This document shows, piece after piece, positions 1 through 7,980 of a stretch of 64,000 bases of DNA. Both the position numbers and the translations under genes were made by a program. The DNA is from Streptomyces flavofungini (lineage in GTDB: Bacteria; Actinomycetota; Actinomycetes; Streptomycetales; Streptomycetaceae): NCBI RefSeq assembly GCF_014650815.1, contig NZ_BMVR01000005.1, positions 310,001-374,000 on the forward strand, read 5' to 3'. The notes under the pieces were generated by a model. The model was not told the origin of the DNA, ran no database searches, and saw only the letters and a list, made by a program, of their open reading frames with translations. Numbering within the stretch: the first letter of the stretch is position 1; every line of letters starts with the position of its first letter.

Positions 1-103
1 CACCGAAGGCGCTGCTGGGCACAAAGCTCCAGAGCGGGAGGTGAGGCAGCGGGACCTTCAAGTTCAGCTCACGGGACTTGGATCGTTTCTCGTGCTTCGC
101 CAT
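1..103 (-). CDS. Hypothetical protein, N-terminal fragment (runs off the window)
   Basis: An ATG at 103 opens a reading frame of 34 codons that leaves the left edge without a stop. An AGGAG ribosome-binding site lies 11 nt upstream. The visible N-terminus starts MAKHEKRSKSRELNLKV and is strongly basic, followed by a Pro/Leu-rich stretch. I do not recognise the family. Its position beside CRISPR array 1 does not by itself make it a cas gene. Confidence 0.5.
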   Translation of the reverse strand, partial: MAKHEKRSKSRELNLKVPLPHLPLWSFVPSSAFG

Positions 104-490
104 GCCACTCACAGCTCCTGGGCCCTGCTTGATAGAGAAGTTGTGCTCTCACCGTAGGGCCGGAGACCGTGGCAGGCAGGACCCAATCCGGTAAGTCGTA
201 GTGGAAGCACGGTGGTTGCCGTACGTCCGCACATAGACACGGCTCGTGCATGTGGAAGAGGGTGCGGCATGATGCTTGTGGCGTCCCTGAGCACATCAGG
301 GGTGGTCCCTTCTCGATCAAATCGACAAGGTGGTCCCCGCTTCGCGGGGCTGCGCACGCTGTCGGCGTGCGGTGTGGACGTGGCTCTACCAGGAGTCACG
401 GCCGGGAGTGATGGTCGGCGGGTGACAAGTGGAGGGCAGACGTCCTCGCCCGCCCGCCGTCACTTCCCCCGAACCAGGTAGCCCGGCACC
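104..490. other. Gene-free stretch left of array 1
   Basis: No convincing reading frame is seen here. It holds a small GC hairpin (CCCCGC-ttc-GCGGGG, 335-349). It also holds pieces resembling CRISPR repeat halves in the opposite orientation: GGGGTGGTCCC at 299-309 and GGTGGTCCCCGC just downstream. These may be decayed repeat traces. Confidence 0.4.
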
Positions 491-639
491 GGGGACATGC
501 CCGCACGCGGGGACCACCACAACGACCCCGGGTACGGCTTCCACTCCCAGGGATCACCCCCGCACGCGCGGGGACCACGAATACCGGTGGCGCCGCTACC
601 TCGACCACTGGGGACCACCCCCGCACGCGCGGGGTCCGC
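491..639 (-). CRISPR. CRISPR array 1 (3 repeats, 2 spacers), decayed
   Basis: Repeats lie at 491-517 (27 nt, degenerate), 550-578 and 611-639, separated by two 32-nt spacers. On the plus strand the repeat reads GGGACCACCCCCGC followed by ACGCGCGGGGACCAC. Its reverse complement begins GTGGTCCCCGCGCGTGCGGG, the type I-E form seen in actinobacteria, so the array is read on the minus strand from a leader at its right. The first and last repeats are both altered; the leader-side copy ends GTCCGC instead of GACCAC. The array is therefore probably old or inactive. Confidence 0.9.
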
Positions 640-856
640 AAGCCGCGACCTGCGGTTTTATGCTACGGCTAGCCAGTTTCTCTTCACTTCTTGTGATACC
701 GGCATTTCGCTCCTGTAATCACAAATCCATGCACCCTGCGTGCGTAGGGCATGTGCCAGCCAGCCAACAGGAATTGTCGTCGGCCTTACAGCTCAGGCAA
801 CCCTATTCCTATCGTTCGCGCCGCTCCGTCGGTCGTCATTTGTCCATCGGGGGACC
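640..856 (-). promoter_or_regulatory. Leader of array 1 (type alpha)
   Basis: This stretch follows the leader-end repeat. It matches by eye the sequence after array 4 (10970 onward): the start CCGCGACCTGCGGTTTTAT, a shared CCAGTTTCTCTTCACTTCTTG block, and scattered identity for about 200 bp. It is more AT-rich than its surroundings and has no reading frame, as expected for a CRISPR leader carrying the crRNA promoter and adaptation signals. Confidence 0.65.
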
Positions 857-1327
857 TCAGTACTTATCGGGGACCTGGGGCAACGCGCACGGGCCGGTGT
901 GTACGAGGGAGAGCACTACGCGGGACGTCCCGAGCCAGACGTGCGGCATGAACCCCTCGCCGGGCCCGAATGTCTTCTGGCAGGACGCGCAGTAGGCCGC
1001 TCCCCATCCTGCGTGCTCCCGCGCCCGCATGGTCGCGTGCTTCATGGTCAGGGTCGTATCGCACGGGCCTGTCCGGCAGATCGTGCAGTGCGAGACGTGC
1101 TCGTTCCAGTCGAGGTACGCGGCCAGAGCCGCAGCCTGGTCCTCGTGGCACGGTGGGCAGGCGTGCGGGTGGCAGTCGTCGGTGCCGCCGAGGTTCACAC
1201 CCTGGCCGGGCAGGATCGTCTGCGGGCACCAGACGCAGGCGTTGCCCCACCGCTGCTCGATGGTGAGGGTGCTCGGGGCGGGTACGAGGAAGGCTCGTAC
1301 GGCCTCGGCCGCGTCGGTCACGTCCAC
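857..1327 (-). CDS. Cys-rich putative zinc-binding protein
   Basis: This is the last gene of a four-gene minus-strand operon. A GTG at 1327 (or 1321) overlaps the end of the previous gene and has an AGGGGG ribosome-binding site, giving about 156 aa. The protein has four Cys/His pairs: CVWC near residue 35, HACPPC near 61, CTIC/TGPC near 89-97 and CASC near 119. That pattern suggests treble-clef or zinc-ribbon metal sites. No enzymatic motif is seen. The function is unknown. It occurs with the HxxxCxxC protein and with an XRE regulator, which suggests a regulatory or mobile-element-linked module. Confidence 0.7.
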   Translation of the reverse strand: MDVTDAAEAVRAFLVPAPSTLTIEQRWGNACVWCPQTILPGQGVNLGGTDDCHPHACPPCHEDQAAALAAYLDWNEHVSHCTICRTGPCDTTLTMKHATMRAREHAGWGAAYCASCQKTFGPGEGFMPHVWLGTSRVVLSLVHTGPCALPQVPDKY

Positions 1328-1497
1328 CGCGGCCGCCCCCTGTCGGCGGCGAGCCGGGCCGCGCGCACGGCCCGGCGCAGGCGGAAGCCCTTGCCGCACT
1401 CGACGCACTCACGGCACACAGGGCAGTCGTCGAGGTGGCGGAGATGGATCCGGTACAACTCGTCCGCGCGCGAAGCGGCGCTCTCCGTCGCGGTCAC
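1318..1497 (-). CDS. Small HxxxCxxC (ZAS-like) protein, copy 1
   Basis: A GTG start overlaps the preceding stop (GTGA), giving 59 aa. The core ELYRIHLRHLDDCPVC contains H-x3-C-x2-C, the spacing of zinc-binding anti-sigma factors, followed by two more Cys and a basic tail (RLRRAVRAARL). Close paralogues lie at 4316-4498 and 8044-8232, always directly after the gene for the larger partner. The ZAS resemblance is only a spacing match. I infer a small metal-binding partner or regulator, not a proven anti-sigma factor. Confidence 0.75.
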   Translation of the reverse strand: MTATESAASRADELYRIHLRHLDDCPVCRECVECGKGFRLRRAVRAARLAADRGRPRWT

Positions 1498-1964
1498 GGC
1501 TGGATCGCCTCCAGCGTCTCGCCGGTCGAGAGCAGTGCGGCTAGGTGCGCCGGGTCGCACAACTGCCCGCGACGCTCCGGCTGCACAGCCCAGAACGTCA
1601 CCGGCGAGACCTGTGTGCCCACGCGCGGGACACCCAAGTACGCGCCCGCCCCGAGTCGGTCCGCCTCTCCCTCCCACGCGGCGCCCGGAGGGATGAGCAC
1701 GTAGTACAGGCCGCTGCCAGTGCGGGTGTCGCGGATGACGGGGCCGTGCAGCCAGTCGTTCAAGGCCTCGCCGACCGTCTTCCGGTTGTCGCTCCCGACG
1801 GCGGCGTGGATGTGGAAGGCCGGGACGCGGAGCGCGTCGAAGAGCTGGCCGAGAGGCAACAGCGCGACCCCGTGGTCTGCCCAGTCAGCCTCGGCCCTGC
1901 GCGGGGAGGGGTGGGCGCGTGCGAGCCAAGTGCGGATCGCCGCGCGATCGGGACCGTCCATCAT
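1494..1964 (-). CDS. Conserved protein of unknown function, family A copy 1
   Basis: 156 aa, starting at an ATG that overlaps the stop of the 70-aa gene upstream. Conserved blocks shared with the paralogues at 4495-5007 and 8229-8792 are WLARAHPSPR, a GVALLPLG segment, a DWLHGPVIRD block, YYVLIPPGAAW, and LGAGAYLGVPRVG followed by a WAV..P motif. The GVALLPLG and W/GPVI pattern faintly recalls the N-terminal prim-pol fold of actinobacterial plasmid proteins, but I see no catalytic acidic motif, so this is only a fold guess. It is always followed by the HxxxCxxC gene. Confidence 0.75.
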   Translation of the reverse strand: MMDGPDRAAIRTWLARAHPSPRRAEADWADHGVALLPLGQLFDALRVPAFHIHAAVGSDNRKTVGEALNDWLHGPVIRDTRTGSGLYYVLIPPGAAWEGEADRLGAGAYLGVPRVGTQVSPVTFWAVQPERRGQLCDPAHLAALLSTGETLEAIQP

Positions 1965-2173
1965 CCCACCGCCCGCGGACGGGGGCGCAGGTGCGCGGCG
2001 AGGAGGGCAGAGAGCGTTGTTCCCTCGACTCGGGACAGGACGAGCTCGATGTCCCCGCGGTGCTCGTCGAGCGCGTAAAGGGCAAGCGGCACACGCACTT
2101 CGCCGGTCCCTGTGTCGACGGACACCGGCTCGTCACGGCGGGGCGAGGCGTGCAATCGGGCAGGTAGAGGCAT
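1961..2173 (-). CDS. Small hypothetical protein (70 aa), first gene of operon
   Basis: An ATG at 2173 with a GAGGGGG ribosome-binding site starts this gene. Its stop overlaps the next gene's ATG (ATGA), so the genes at 2173-857 form one tightly coupled operon. The product is soluble with an acidic centre (GDIELVLSRVEGTTLSALL) and no membrane segment. It is absent from the two related cassettes at 4.3 and 8.0 kb. Family not recognised. Confidence 0.6.
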   Translation of the reverse strand: MPLPARLHASPRRDEPVSVDTGTGEVRVPLALYALDEHRGDIELVLSRVEGTTLSALLAAHLRPRPRAVG

Positions 2174-2272
2174 GGCGTATCCCCCTCGCTGGCTTCAGTG
2201 AGGTGGGCACCGTAGGCCCCGGAACGTGCGGGAAGGGGGACGGATTGTCCCCCTGTCCCCGGCTGTCCCTGG

Positions 2273-3505
2273 TCAGCTCCCGGTCATCACGCCTACGGAC
2301 TCGGCGAGCCGCCCCGCGTCCTTGCGCATCGCGCGCGGCGCGGAGCGCCAGAGGTCGGCGGCGACGCCGCGGGCGGTCGGGGTGTAGGCCACGGTTTCCT
2401 GGCTGATCTCGACGGCCATCTGCATGACGTGCAGGGCAGCGGTGCGATCGCCGCGCTGAAGATGGCCGCGGGCAACCTCGGTCCACAGCCGGGCCCTGCG
2501 TTCCAGGCTCGGCATGGTGTCGGGGTCGAGGTCGTCGGCGAGCCCGATGGCGCGGGTGGACAGCTTCAGATCGGTTGCTACCGAGACGGCGTGGAAGTCG
2601 ACGTTGGCCCGGCCGAAGACCGTCGAGGGGTGTACGTAGGTGGCGGGCAGGCTCTTGGCGACCTGGTCTCCCTTGTCCCAGTACCGCCAGGCGTCTCCCT
2701 CTCGGGCTTCGCGTGCGGCGGTGACCGCGGCGTGCAGTTGGAGCGCGCCGTAGATGCCACGCCAGTCTTCGGGGGCCTCGTCGAGGTGGGGACGGAGAAG
2801 GTCTGCTGCTTCGGTGACGACGCGCAAGGCCTCCTCGGGGTACGAGGTTTCCCTGAGGATGTTGCCCATGTTCCAGGCCGCCGCCGCCATTGCGGCGGGT
2901 TGGTCCGCGTCCTGTGCTGCTGCGAGTGCGCGGTCCGCGACGACCCATGCAAGCTCTGGCGGAGCGATGTAGGCGGTGGCTTGCCCGGTCAGACGGTAGA
3001 TGTCGGAGAGCGCCACGAGTGCAGCTCGTCGCTCGTCTCCGCCGAGGGCGCGCACGGCCGTTTCGCCGTCGCGGATCAAATCAGGTAGCAGGGACCCGAC
3101 CTGAGTGCGGTTCCGCTCGCTGCGGTGCCACAGGCGCCAGGACTGATCGGCCCGCCCTTGCAGCAGGGCGGGGTCCGTGGGTGCGGCGGAGGAGGGGCCG
3201 AGCGTCCGGTTCATCACGGCGGACCAGATGGCGGGCAGACCGGGGTGGGCGAGACGGCCGACCGGGACGGGCTGCGCGGGGCCGTCGTTGCGTCCGGTGA
3301 GTACGGAAAGATCCGAGAGCTGCAGCGCTGCGGCCAGCCGCAGCAGGAGCGTGTGCGAGTCGAGGTCGCGTTCACCTGACTCGATCTTCTTCAACCAGTC
3401 GGGGCCTCGTCCGCAGAGCTGCGCCAGACCGGGGCGCGACATACCTCGCGACTCGCGTAGGACCCGAATCCGCTCGCCGATGCTGAGGTCGTCCTGGATG
3501 TCCAT
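2273..3505 (-). CDS. XRE-family transcriptional regulator with TPR-like C-terminus
   Basis: 410 aa. Residues 9-65 form a clear helix-turn-helix (IGERIRVLRESRGMSRPGLA, then LCGRGPDWLKKIESGERD). The rest is helical, Ala/Leu-rich and repeat-like (ALVALSDIYRLTG, AAAAWNMGNILRET, ALHVMQMAVE), typical of TPR-type sensory domains in large Streptomyces XRE proteins. It lies just upstream of the 2173-857 operon in the same direction with a 99-bp gap, so it probably controls that operon and itself. Such regulators generally sense a small ligand or peptide; the ligand here is unknown. Confidence 0.85.
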   Translation of the reverse strand: MDIQDDLSIGERIRVLRESRGMSRPGLAQLCGRGPDWLKKIESGERDLDSHTLLLRLAAALQLSDLSVLTGRNDGPAQPVPVGRLAHPGLPAIWSAVMNRTLGPSSAAPTDPALLQGRADQSWRLWHRSERNRTQVGSLLPDLIRDGETAVRALGGDERRAALVALSDIYRLTGQATAYIAPPELAWVVADRALAAAQDADQPAAMAAAAWNMGNILRETSYPEEALRVVTEAADLLRPHLDEAPEDWRGIYGALQLHAAVTAAREAREGDAWRYWDKGDQVAKSLPATYVHPSTVFGRANVDFHAVSVATDLKLSTRAIGLADDLDPDTMPSLERRARLWTEVARGHLQRGDRTAALHVMQMAVEISQETVAYTPTARGVAADLWRSAPRAMRKDAGRLAESVGVMTGS

Positions 3506-3898
3506 GCTGCCCCCTCGTCTGGCGGTGCCGGTCTCGCCAGCGTACGGCTCACGTCAATGGGCGGGAGTGACGAAACGGCTCCGCTCTCCCGGAGCAGGGC
3601 GGAGGTGTCTGGCGTCGGTCATCGCCGATCTGTCCGCCGCCAGATACCGGCGCTGGCAGCGGTCGCCGAGCTGCTGGATGAGGCCCGCGTCTAGTCGGCG
3701 GTCGTGGACGACTGGACCCATTGGAGGTACGCGTCGGCCCCGCCCACGATCGGGGTCGCGCAGACCTAGGGGTTCGTCTGAGTTCGGAGACGTACCAGGC
3801 ACAGGCCTGTGGCCGGTTGGGGGTCGTACCCGACGAGAGGCAGCAGCGTGCCAGGGCGGAACTTCGGCGCGCGCCGCGTACGAGAACCAGTGGGCAAC
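3506..3898. other. Gene-free or decayed stretch before array 2
   Basis: No frame here has good coding support. A minus-strand frame at 3554-3810 has residue usage that looks partly natural (for example LIQQLGDRCQRRYLAADRS) but has no ribosome-binding site and shifts frame upstream. It could be the tail of a decayed gene invaded by the CRISPR array. Confidence 0.35.
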
Positions 3899-4049
3899 GG
3901 TGAGACCCCCGCACGCGCGGGGACCACATGAGTACATGAGCGGCGAGACGACCAGTTCCGGGACCACCCCCGCACGCGCGGGGACCACTCACCCCGTAGC
4001 CCGTGTCAAGCCGGGAGACCGGGACCACCCCCGCACGCGCGGGGACCAC
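3899..4049 (-). CRISPR. CRISPR array 2 (3 repeats, 2 spacers)
   Basis: Repeats lie at 3899-3927 (5' part degenerate, GGTGAGACCCCC), 3960-3988 and 4021-4049 (both consensus), with two 32-nt spacers. The degenerate copy is at the left, as expected for the trailer end when the leader is at the right. The orientation and repeat are the same as in the other three arrays. Confidence 0.95.
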
Positions 4050-4251
4050 AGGCCGTGACCTGCGGCTTCATGTCGCCGTTTCGCGGTTTCTCCCTACTTT
4101 GCGAGATATCGGCATATCGGCCATTCATCCTCAGATCGCCGCATGCCCGGCAAGGCACTGTTCCCAGTCGGCCCGGAGGCCGGATGACGCCACGTCGGCG
4201 TAACTGTAGGGCTGCTGTAGGGGTGTGGGGCAACCTGTCAGCGGGCGATGT
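4050..4251 (-). promoter_or_regulatory. Leader of array 2 (type beta)
   Basis: It begins AGGCCGTGACCTGCGGCTTC and is nearly identical by eye to the sequence after array 3 (7778-7979), including an AT-rich stretch with CTACTTTGCGAGATA and the block CGGCATATCGG. The identity continues past the leader into the terminator and the 3' end of the downstream gene, which shows a duplicated cassette. Confidence 0.75.
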
Positions 4252-4275
4252 GGGTTGGTGAGGCCTCGCCAACCC
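4252..4275 (-). terminator. 24-bp near-perfect palindrome after the A-B operon
   Basis: GGGTTGGTGAGG abuts CCTCGCCAACCC, giving 12-bp arms with one mismatched pair and no spacer. It lies 40 bp past the stop of the HxxxCxxC gene and before the CRISPR leader, so a transcription terminator separating the operon from the array is the simplest reading. The same element is at 7981-8002. Confidence 0.55.
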
Positions 4276-4315
4276 GAGGGGTGTGGAAGGTGGCCGTCGG
4301 GCTGGGCGGGGCAGG

Positions 4316-4498
4316 CTATGTGGTACTTCGTCGCGGCCTTGCGTCGGTCGTGAGGCGTGCAGCGCGTACGGCCCGGCGCAGCCGGGTGCCCCGTTCGCAG
4401 TCGTCCTGGGTCCGGCAGGTCTGGCAGTCGTCGAGGTGGCGGAGGTGGATCCGGTACAGCTCGTCCGCGTGCGCCGTCACGTCGTCGGCGACCGTCAT
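4316..4498 (-). CDS. Small HxxxCxxC (ZAS-like) protein, copy 2
   Basis: 60 aa. The ATG overlaps the stop of the upstream gene (ATGA). The core is HLRHLDDCQTC (H-x3-C-x2-C) with a third Cys 7 residues on (DDCERGTRLRRAVRAARL). Copies 2 and 3 are closer to each other than to copy 1. Because the pair is translationally coupled, the product probably acts with the larger partner. Confidence 0.75.
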   Translation of the reverse strand: MTVADDVTAHADELYRIHLRHLDDCQTCRTQDDCERGTRLRRAVRAARLTTDARPRRSTT

Positions 4499-5007
4499 GA
4501 CTCGGTCGCCTTCAGCGCTTCGGCGAGCGTGAGCAGTGCGCGCAGGCGGGCGGTGGAGCACAGGTTGCCGGGATACCGCGGGGGCACGACCCAGTGAGTG
4601 ATCAGCGAGAGGTTCCCGACGCGCGGGACGACGAGGAAGCTGCCCTTGCCGAGGCGTTCCTCCTTGCCGTTCCACTCGGCTCCTGGTGCCACCAGTACGT
4701 AGTAGTCGCCGCTGGACGCCCGCAGGTCGCGGACGACTGGACCACCGAGCCAGTCGTCGAGGGCAGGGGCTACCGCCGTCGGGTCTTCGCTGCACACGGA
4801 GCGGTGGATGCGTGATGCCGGGACGCGTACCGCGTCGAACCGCACGCCGAGAGGCAGTAGCGCGACGCCTCGATTCGCCCACTCGGTGACGGCCTCGCGG
4901 GGGGATGGATGGGCCCTCGCGAGCCAGGCGGCGATGGCGCCGCAGTCGAGTGCCTGCTCCCGCGCGCTGCTTCTCGGGCCTGGCGTGGGGGCCATAGCCT
5001 CGCCCAT
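4495..5007 (-). CDS. Conserved protein of unknown function, family A copy 2
   Basis: 170 aa. The ATG at 5007 is preceded by GAGGAG with a 5-nt spacer, a layout repeated in front of copy 3. It carries the family blocks WLARAHPSPR, GVALLPLGVRFDAVRVP, DWLGGPVVRD, YYVLVAPGAEW and GKGSFLVVPRVG, plus a Pro/Ser-rich N-terminal leader of about 30 residues missing from copy 1. It is divergent from the XRE-TPR gene at 5205. No signal peptide or membrane segment is seen; function unknown. Confidence 0.75.
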   Translation of the reverse strand: MGEAMAPTPGPRSSAREQALDCGAIAAWLARAHPSPREAVTEWANRGVALLPLGVRFDAVRVPASRIHRSVCSEDPTAVAPALDDWLGGPVVRDLRASSGDYYVLVAPGAEWNGKEERLGKGSFLVVPRVGNLSLITHWVVPPRYPGNLCSTARLRALLTLAEALKATES

Positions 5008-5204
5008 GTTGACTCCTCAATGGTCGGCCATGCCCCCGGGACCGTTCGCGCGGTCGCCGGGGTCGTCTGTTCCGTTCCCCATCGAGGGTCGTCTCGTGCG
5101 TGCAACTCCGGGATGACCGGCGGGTGTTACCGAGGCGGTAAAACACTCGTTCCACTCGTGGAATCTTGCTTCGCTGTGCCTACCCTGCTGCGGAAGTTGC
5201 CGCC

Positions 5205-6668
5205 ATGAACGCCACGAACCCTGGTCCGCTGCCCGCCGGAATCCTCGAACGGGTCGATGTGCAGCGCGCCCTTGCGGAACACGACTTCGCTGCTGCCTTC
5301 ATGCTGCTCAAGAAGTACGGTGGCATCTCTCAGAACAAGATCGCGGCAGCGTGTTCGATGACTCCCGGCAAGGTGTCGCAGGTCATCAACGGCGCACAGC
5401 AGATCACGAGTTTCGAAGTGGTTTCGCGGATCGCCGACGGGTTACGAATCCCCGGCAAGCTGCTCGGGCTCGCGGAACGCCCTTGGGAGTCGAGGGGAGA
5501 AGCACCCCGGGAGACAATCGTCGAGGGACCGTCGGTCGACGAGATCGACGACATGCCATGGCGGCGCGAGACCACAGTGAGCATGGCCACGCGCATGACC
5601 AGGAGTGACCTTGTGATGGATCGTCGCGCGGCGTCGAAGGCGATCGCCGCAGCCGCAGTAGGCGGAGCCGCTCTGCTCGAGCCCCTGGAAGGGTGGCTCC
5701 TGCCTCTCGATGCGCAGAGTGCCACCGTCCCCGTTGCTCTGCCCCGTGGGCGGCTTGGTGCACGGGAGTGCGGCGAGCTCGAATCGACAGCTCGCAAGTT
5801 CCGAGAGTGGGATCACGCGTACGGTGGCGGGCTGCGTCGGAAGGCGGTGATCGGGCAGCTCGCTGAGGTGTCGGACGCGCTCGACGGTCATCAGACGTCG
5901 GTGATCGAGCGACGTCTGCTCGGCGTCATGGCGCAGCTCGCGGGCATGGCCGCGACGATGTCGTGGGACTCGGGCATGCAACGGGACGCACAGAGGTACT
6001 ACCTGCTCGCCCTGCGCTCCGCACACGCCGCCGGCGACGTCGAGTTCGGCACGAATGTGATCGCCGGGATGGCGCGCCAGATGCTCTGTCGCGGCCGTCC
6101 GAAGGACGCGGGTGACCTTGTTCGGCTGGCCCAGGACGGCGCCCGCGGAAAGGTCGGCCCCAAGGTACGGGCCATGCTCCACACCCGTGAGGCGTGGGCG
6201 TACGCCGCGATGGGACGTGTAGCGGCGTTCCAGCGCGCGACCCTGCAGGCAGCCGAAGTACTTCACGACGCGAAGGGGGCTGATGCGCCCTTCTGGATTG
6301 CCTACTTCGACGAGGCCGAACTCGCAGGGGTCACTGGTGGTCGGCTGCTCGACCTCGCACGGCAAGATGCGAGCAAGCACGCCGAGACGGCCGCCGGAAA
6401 GATCCGTACAGCTCTGGAACATCGCGGTGCGGAGGCGGGGCGCAGTCACGCACTGGACCACGTCGGTCTCGCGGAGTGCTACTTCCTGATGGGTGACGTC
6501 ACTTCAGGTGTCGCGCAGACGCACAGGGCAGTCGACGCCGCCGAGCGGACGCAGTCGAAACGCGTACGCGATCTGCTTGGCGAGTTGTACCCGTACACCG
6601 TGGGGCGAGACGCGAACCGTGGCATGAGGGAAGCACGGGATAGGGTTCGCGGCCTGTTGGCGAGCTGA
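5205..6668 (+). CDS. XRE-family regulator with long TPR-like sensory region
   Basis: 487 aa from the ATG at 5205, which has GGAAG 9 nt upstream. The N-terminal helix-turn-helix covers about residues 20-75 (LLKKYGGISQNKIAAACSM, VSQVINGAQQI). An acidic linker follows, then a small hydrophobic Ala-rich patch near 150 (AAAAVGGAALLEPL), then a long helical repeat region (LLALRSAHAAGDVEFG, LGELYPYTVGRD). The gene ends 16 bp before the SLOG-like gene at 6685, so the two form an operon. It is divergent from the family A/B pair and may control both sides of the 5.0-5.2 kb gap. Confidence 0.85.
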   Translation: MNATNPGPLPAGILERVDVQRALAEHDFAAAFMLLKKYGGISQNKIAAACSMTPGKVSQVINGAQQITSFEVVSRIADGLRIPGKLLGLAERPWESRGEAPRETIVEGPSVDEIDDMPWRRETTVSMATRMTRSDLVMDRRAASKAIAAAAVGGAALLEPLEGWLLPLDAQSATVPVALPRGRLGARECGELESTARKFREWDHAYGGGLRRKAVIGQLAEVSDALDGHQTSVIERRLLGVMAQLAGMAATMSWDSGMQRDAQRYYLLALRSAHAAGDVEFGTNVIAGMARQMLCRGRPKDAGDLVRLAQDGARGKVGPKVRAMLHTREAWAYAAMGRVAAFQRATLQAAEVLHDAKGADAPFWIAYFDEAELAGVTGGRLLDLARQDASKHAETAAGKIRTALEHRGAEAGRSHALDHVGLAECYFLMGDVTSGVAQTHRAVDAAERTQSKRVRDLLGELYPYTVGRDANRGMREARDRVRGLLAS

Positions 6669-6684
6669 CGAGAGGGGCACAGGC

Positions 6685-7173
6685 ATGACGGCGTACGCCG
6701 TTACCGGACACATGGACTTGACCGACAAGAGCGTCGGACTCGTGCGCGACGCGTTGCGCGAGTTCCTTGCCCGGCATACCGAGGGCGACCTCGTCGGGAT
6801 CTCGTGCATCGCTGCCGGTTCGGACTCGATCTTCGCTGAGGAACTGCTCGCTGCCGGAGGGCGTCTCGTCGTCGTGCTGCCGTCACGGGACTACCGGCAG
6901 GCGAAGGTGAAGCCCCAGCACGCCGAGACCTTCGACCGTCTCGTCGAAGCGGCCACCGAAGTCGTCGTCATGCCGCACGAGACTGCGAACCGGCAGGCGT
7001 ACGAGTCGGCGAACGGCGAACTGCTGCGCCGCGGCGACCGACTCGTCGCGGTGTGGGACGGTACTCCGCCCTCCGGCAAGGGGGGCGGCACGTCCGACAC
7101 AGTCGAGCAAGCGCGCGCCGAGGGGCTTGTCGTCGATGTTGTGTGGCCAGAGGGCGCGGCACGCCGAGGCTGA
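6685..7173 (+). CDS. SLOG/DprA-like Rossmann nucleotide-sensing protein
   Basis: 162 aa. The start AVTGHMDL, the GSDSIFAEELL segment, the VVVLPSRDY strand and the RRGDRLVAVWDG strand match the alternating beta-alpha layout and Gly-rich signatures of the SLOG superfamily (DprA, YpsA, Lonely-guy and TRPM-linked groups). Members bind nucleotides, nucleotide-derived signals or DNA. Polar residues near GSD and the terminal WDG could form a ligand pocket. It is the partner of the upstream XRE-TPR regulator. Between two CRISPR arrays, a role in sensing phage- or stress-related nucleotides is plausible but is inference. Confidence 0.65.
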   Translation: MTAYAVTGHMDLTDKSVGLVRDALREFLARHTEGDLVGISCIAAGSDSIFAEELLAAGGRLVVVLPSRDYRQAKVKPQHAETFDRLVEAATEVVVMPHETANRQAYESANGELLRRGDRLVAVWDGTPPSGKGGGTSDTVEQARAEGLVVDVVWPEGAARRG

Positions 7174-7382
7174 CGAACCAAGAGTGAAGGGCCCCTCCCG
7201 ACCGAAGGCAGGCGGGGGGCGAGGCGATTCAGCGGGCGGGCAGCGCGAAGAGGCCAGACCCAGCGCCAATCACCCCTACGAGTACGGCGATTGTCGCCGG
7301 CGGTCATCGCCCCCATCGCACATCAGCGCTGAGGCCACGCCACTGTTGTCGTCCGCTCCGCCCCGTCCGAAGGCGGAACGGC

Positions 7383-7777
7383 ACCGCGCTCCCCACGCAC
7401 GCGGGGACCACGGAAGCTGTGCGTCGAGACGCAGGGCGTCCAGGGGACCACCCCCGCACGCGCGGGGACCACCGCATCGACTTCCTGGACGATCTCTGCC
7501 AGCCGGGACCACCCCCGCACGCGCGGGGACCACAACACGCTGGTTTTCGGCGGTGACGGCGGCCTGGGACCACCCCCGCACGCGCGGGGACCACAGTCTC
7601 AGTGGCACACGCGCCCGGTTCGTAGTGGGACCACCCCCGCACGCGCGGGGACCACGACGTCGGTGACCTCTCCGAGACCGAGGTGACGGGACCACCCCCG
7701 CACGTGCGGGGACCACCCGACGGCGAGGTCAGCGGCGATCTGTGGCAGGGGACCACCCCCGCACGCGCGGGGACCAC
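7383..7777 (-). CRISPR. CRISPR array 3 (7 repeats, 6 spacers), best preserved
   Basis: Repeats start at 7383 (degenerate), 7444, 7505, 7566, 7627, 7688 and 7749, each 29 nt with 32-nt spacers (61-nt period throughout). The four internal copies and the leader-side copy are consensus; the copy at 7688 has GTGCGGGG for GCGCGGGG. The degenerate trailer copy is at the left. This is the longest array and the likeliest to be functional. Confidence 0.97.
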
Positions 7778-7979
7778 AGGCCGTGACCTGCGGCTTCATG
7801 TCGCCGATCCGCGGTTTCTCCTTACTTTGCGAGATACCGGCATATCGGCTATTCACCCTCAGATCGCTGCATGCCCGGCAAGGCACTGCTTCCTGTCGGC
7901 CCGGAGGCCGGATGACGCCACGTCGGCGTAACTCTAGAGCTGTTGTGGCGGTGTGGGGCAACTCGCGGGCAGGGGGCGT
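7778..7979 (-). promoter_or_regulatory. Leader of array 3 (type beta)
   Basis: Nearly the same sequence as 4050-4251, with differences spread as point changes and only small length differences near the far end. AT-rich TTTCTCCTTACTTTGCGAG lies about 40 bp from the first repeat and could contain the crRNA promoter, which must fire on the minus strand toward the array. Confidence 0.75.
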
Positions 7980-7980
7980 G

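Noticed and set aside
1..103. The cut-off gene at the left edge as a cas gene
   Set aside because: Only 34 residues are visible and they match no Cas N-terminus I know.
3554..3898. A protein-coding gene on the minus strand before array 2
   Set aside because: No ribosome-binding site, and the frame would run through CRISPR repeats; at best a decayed remnant.
7276..7777. Frames across the CRISPR arrays giving repeated VPARAGVVP peptides
   Set aside because: These are translations of the repeats, not genes.
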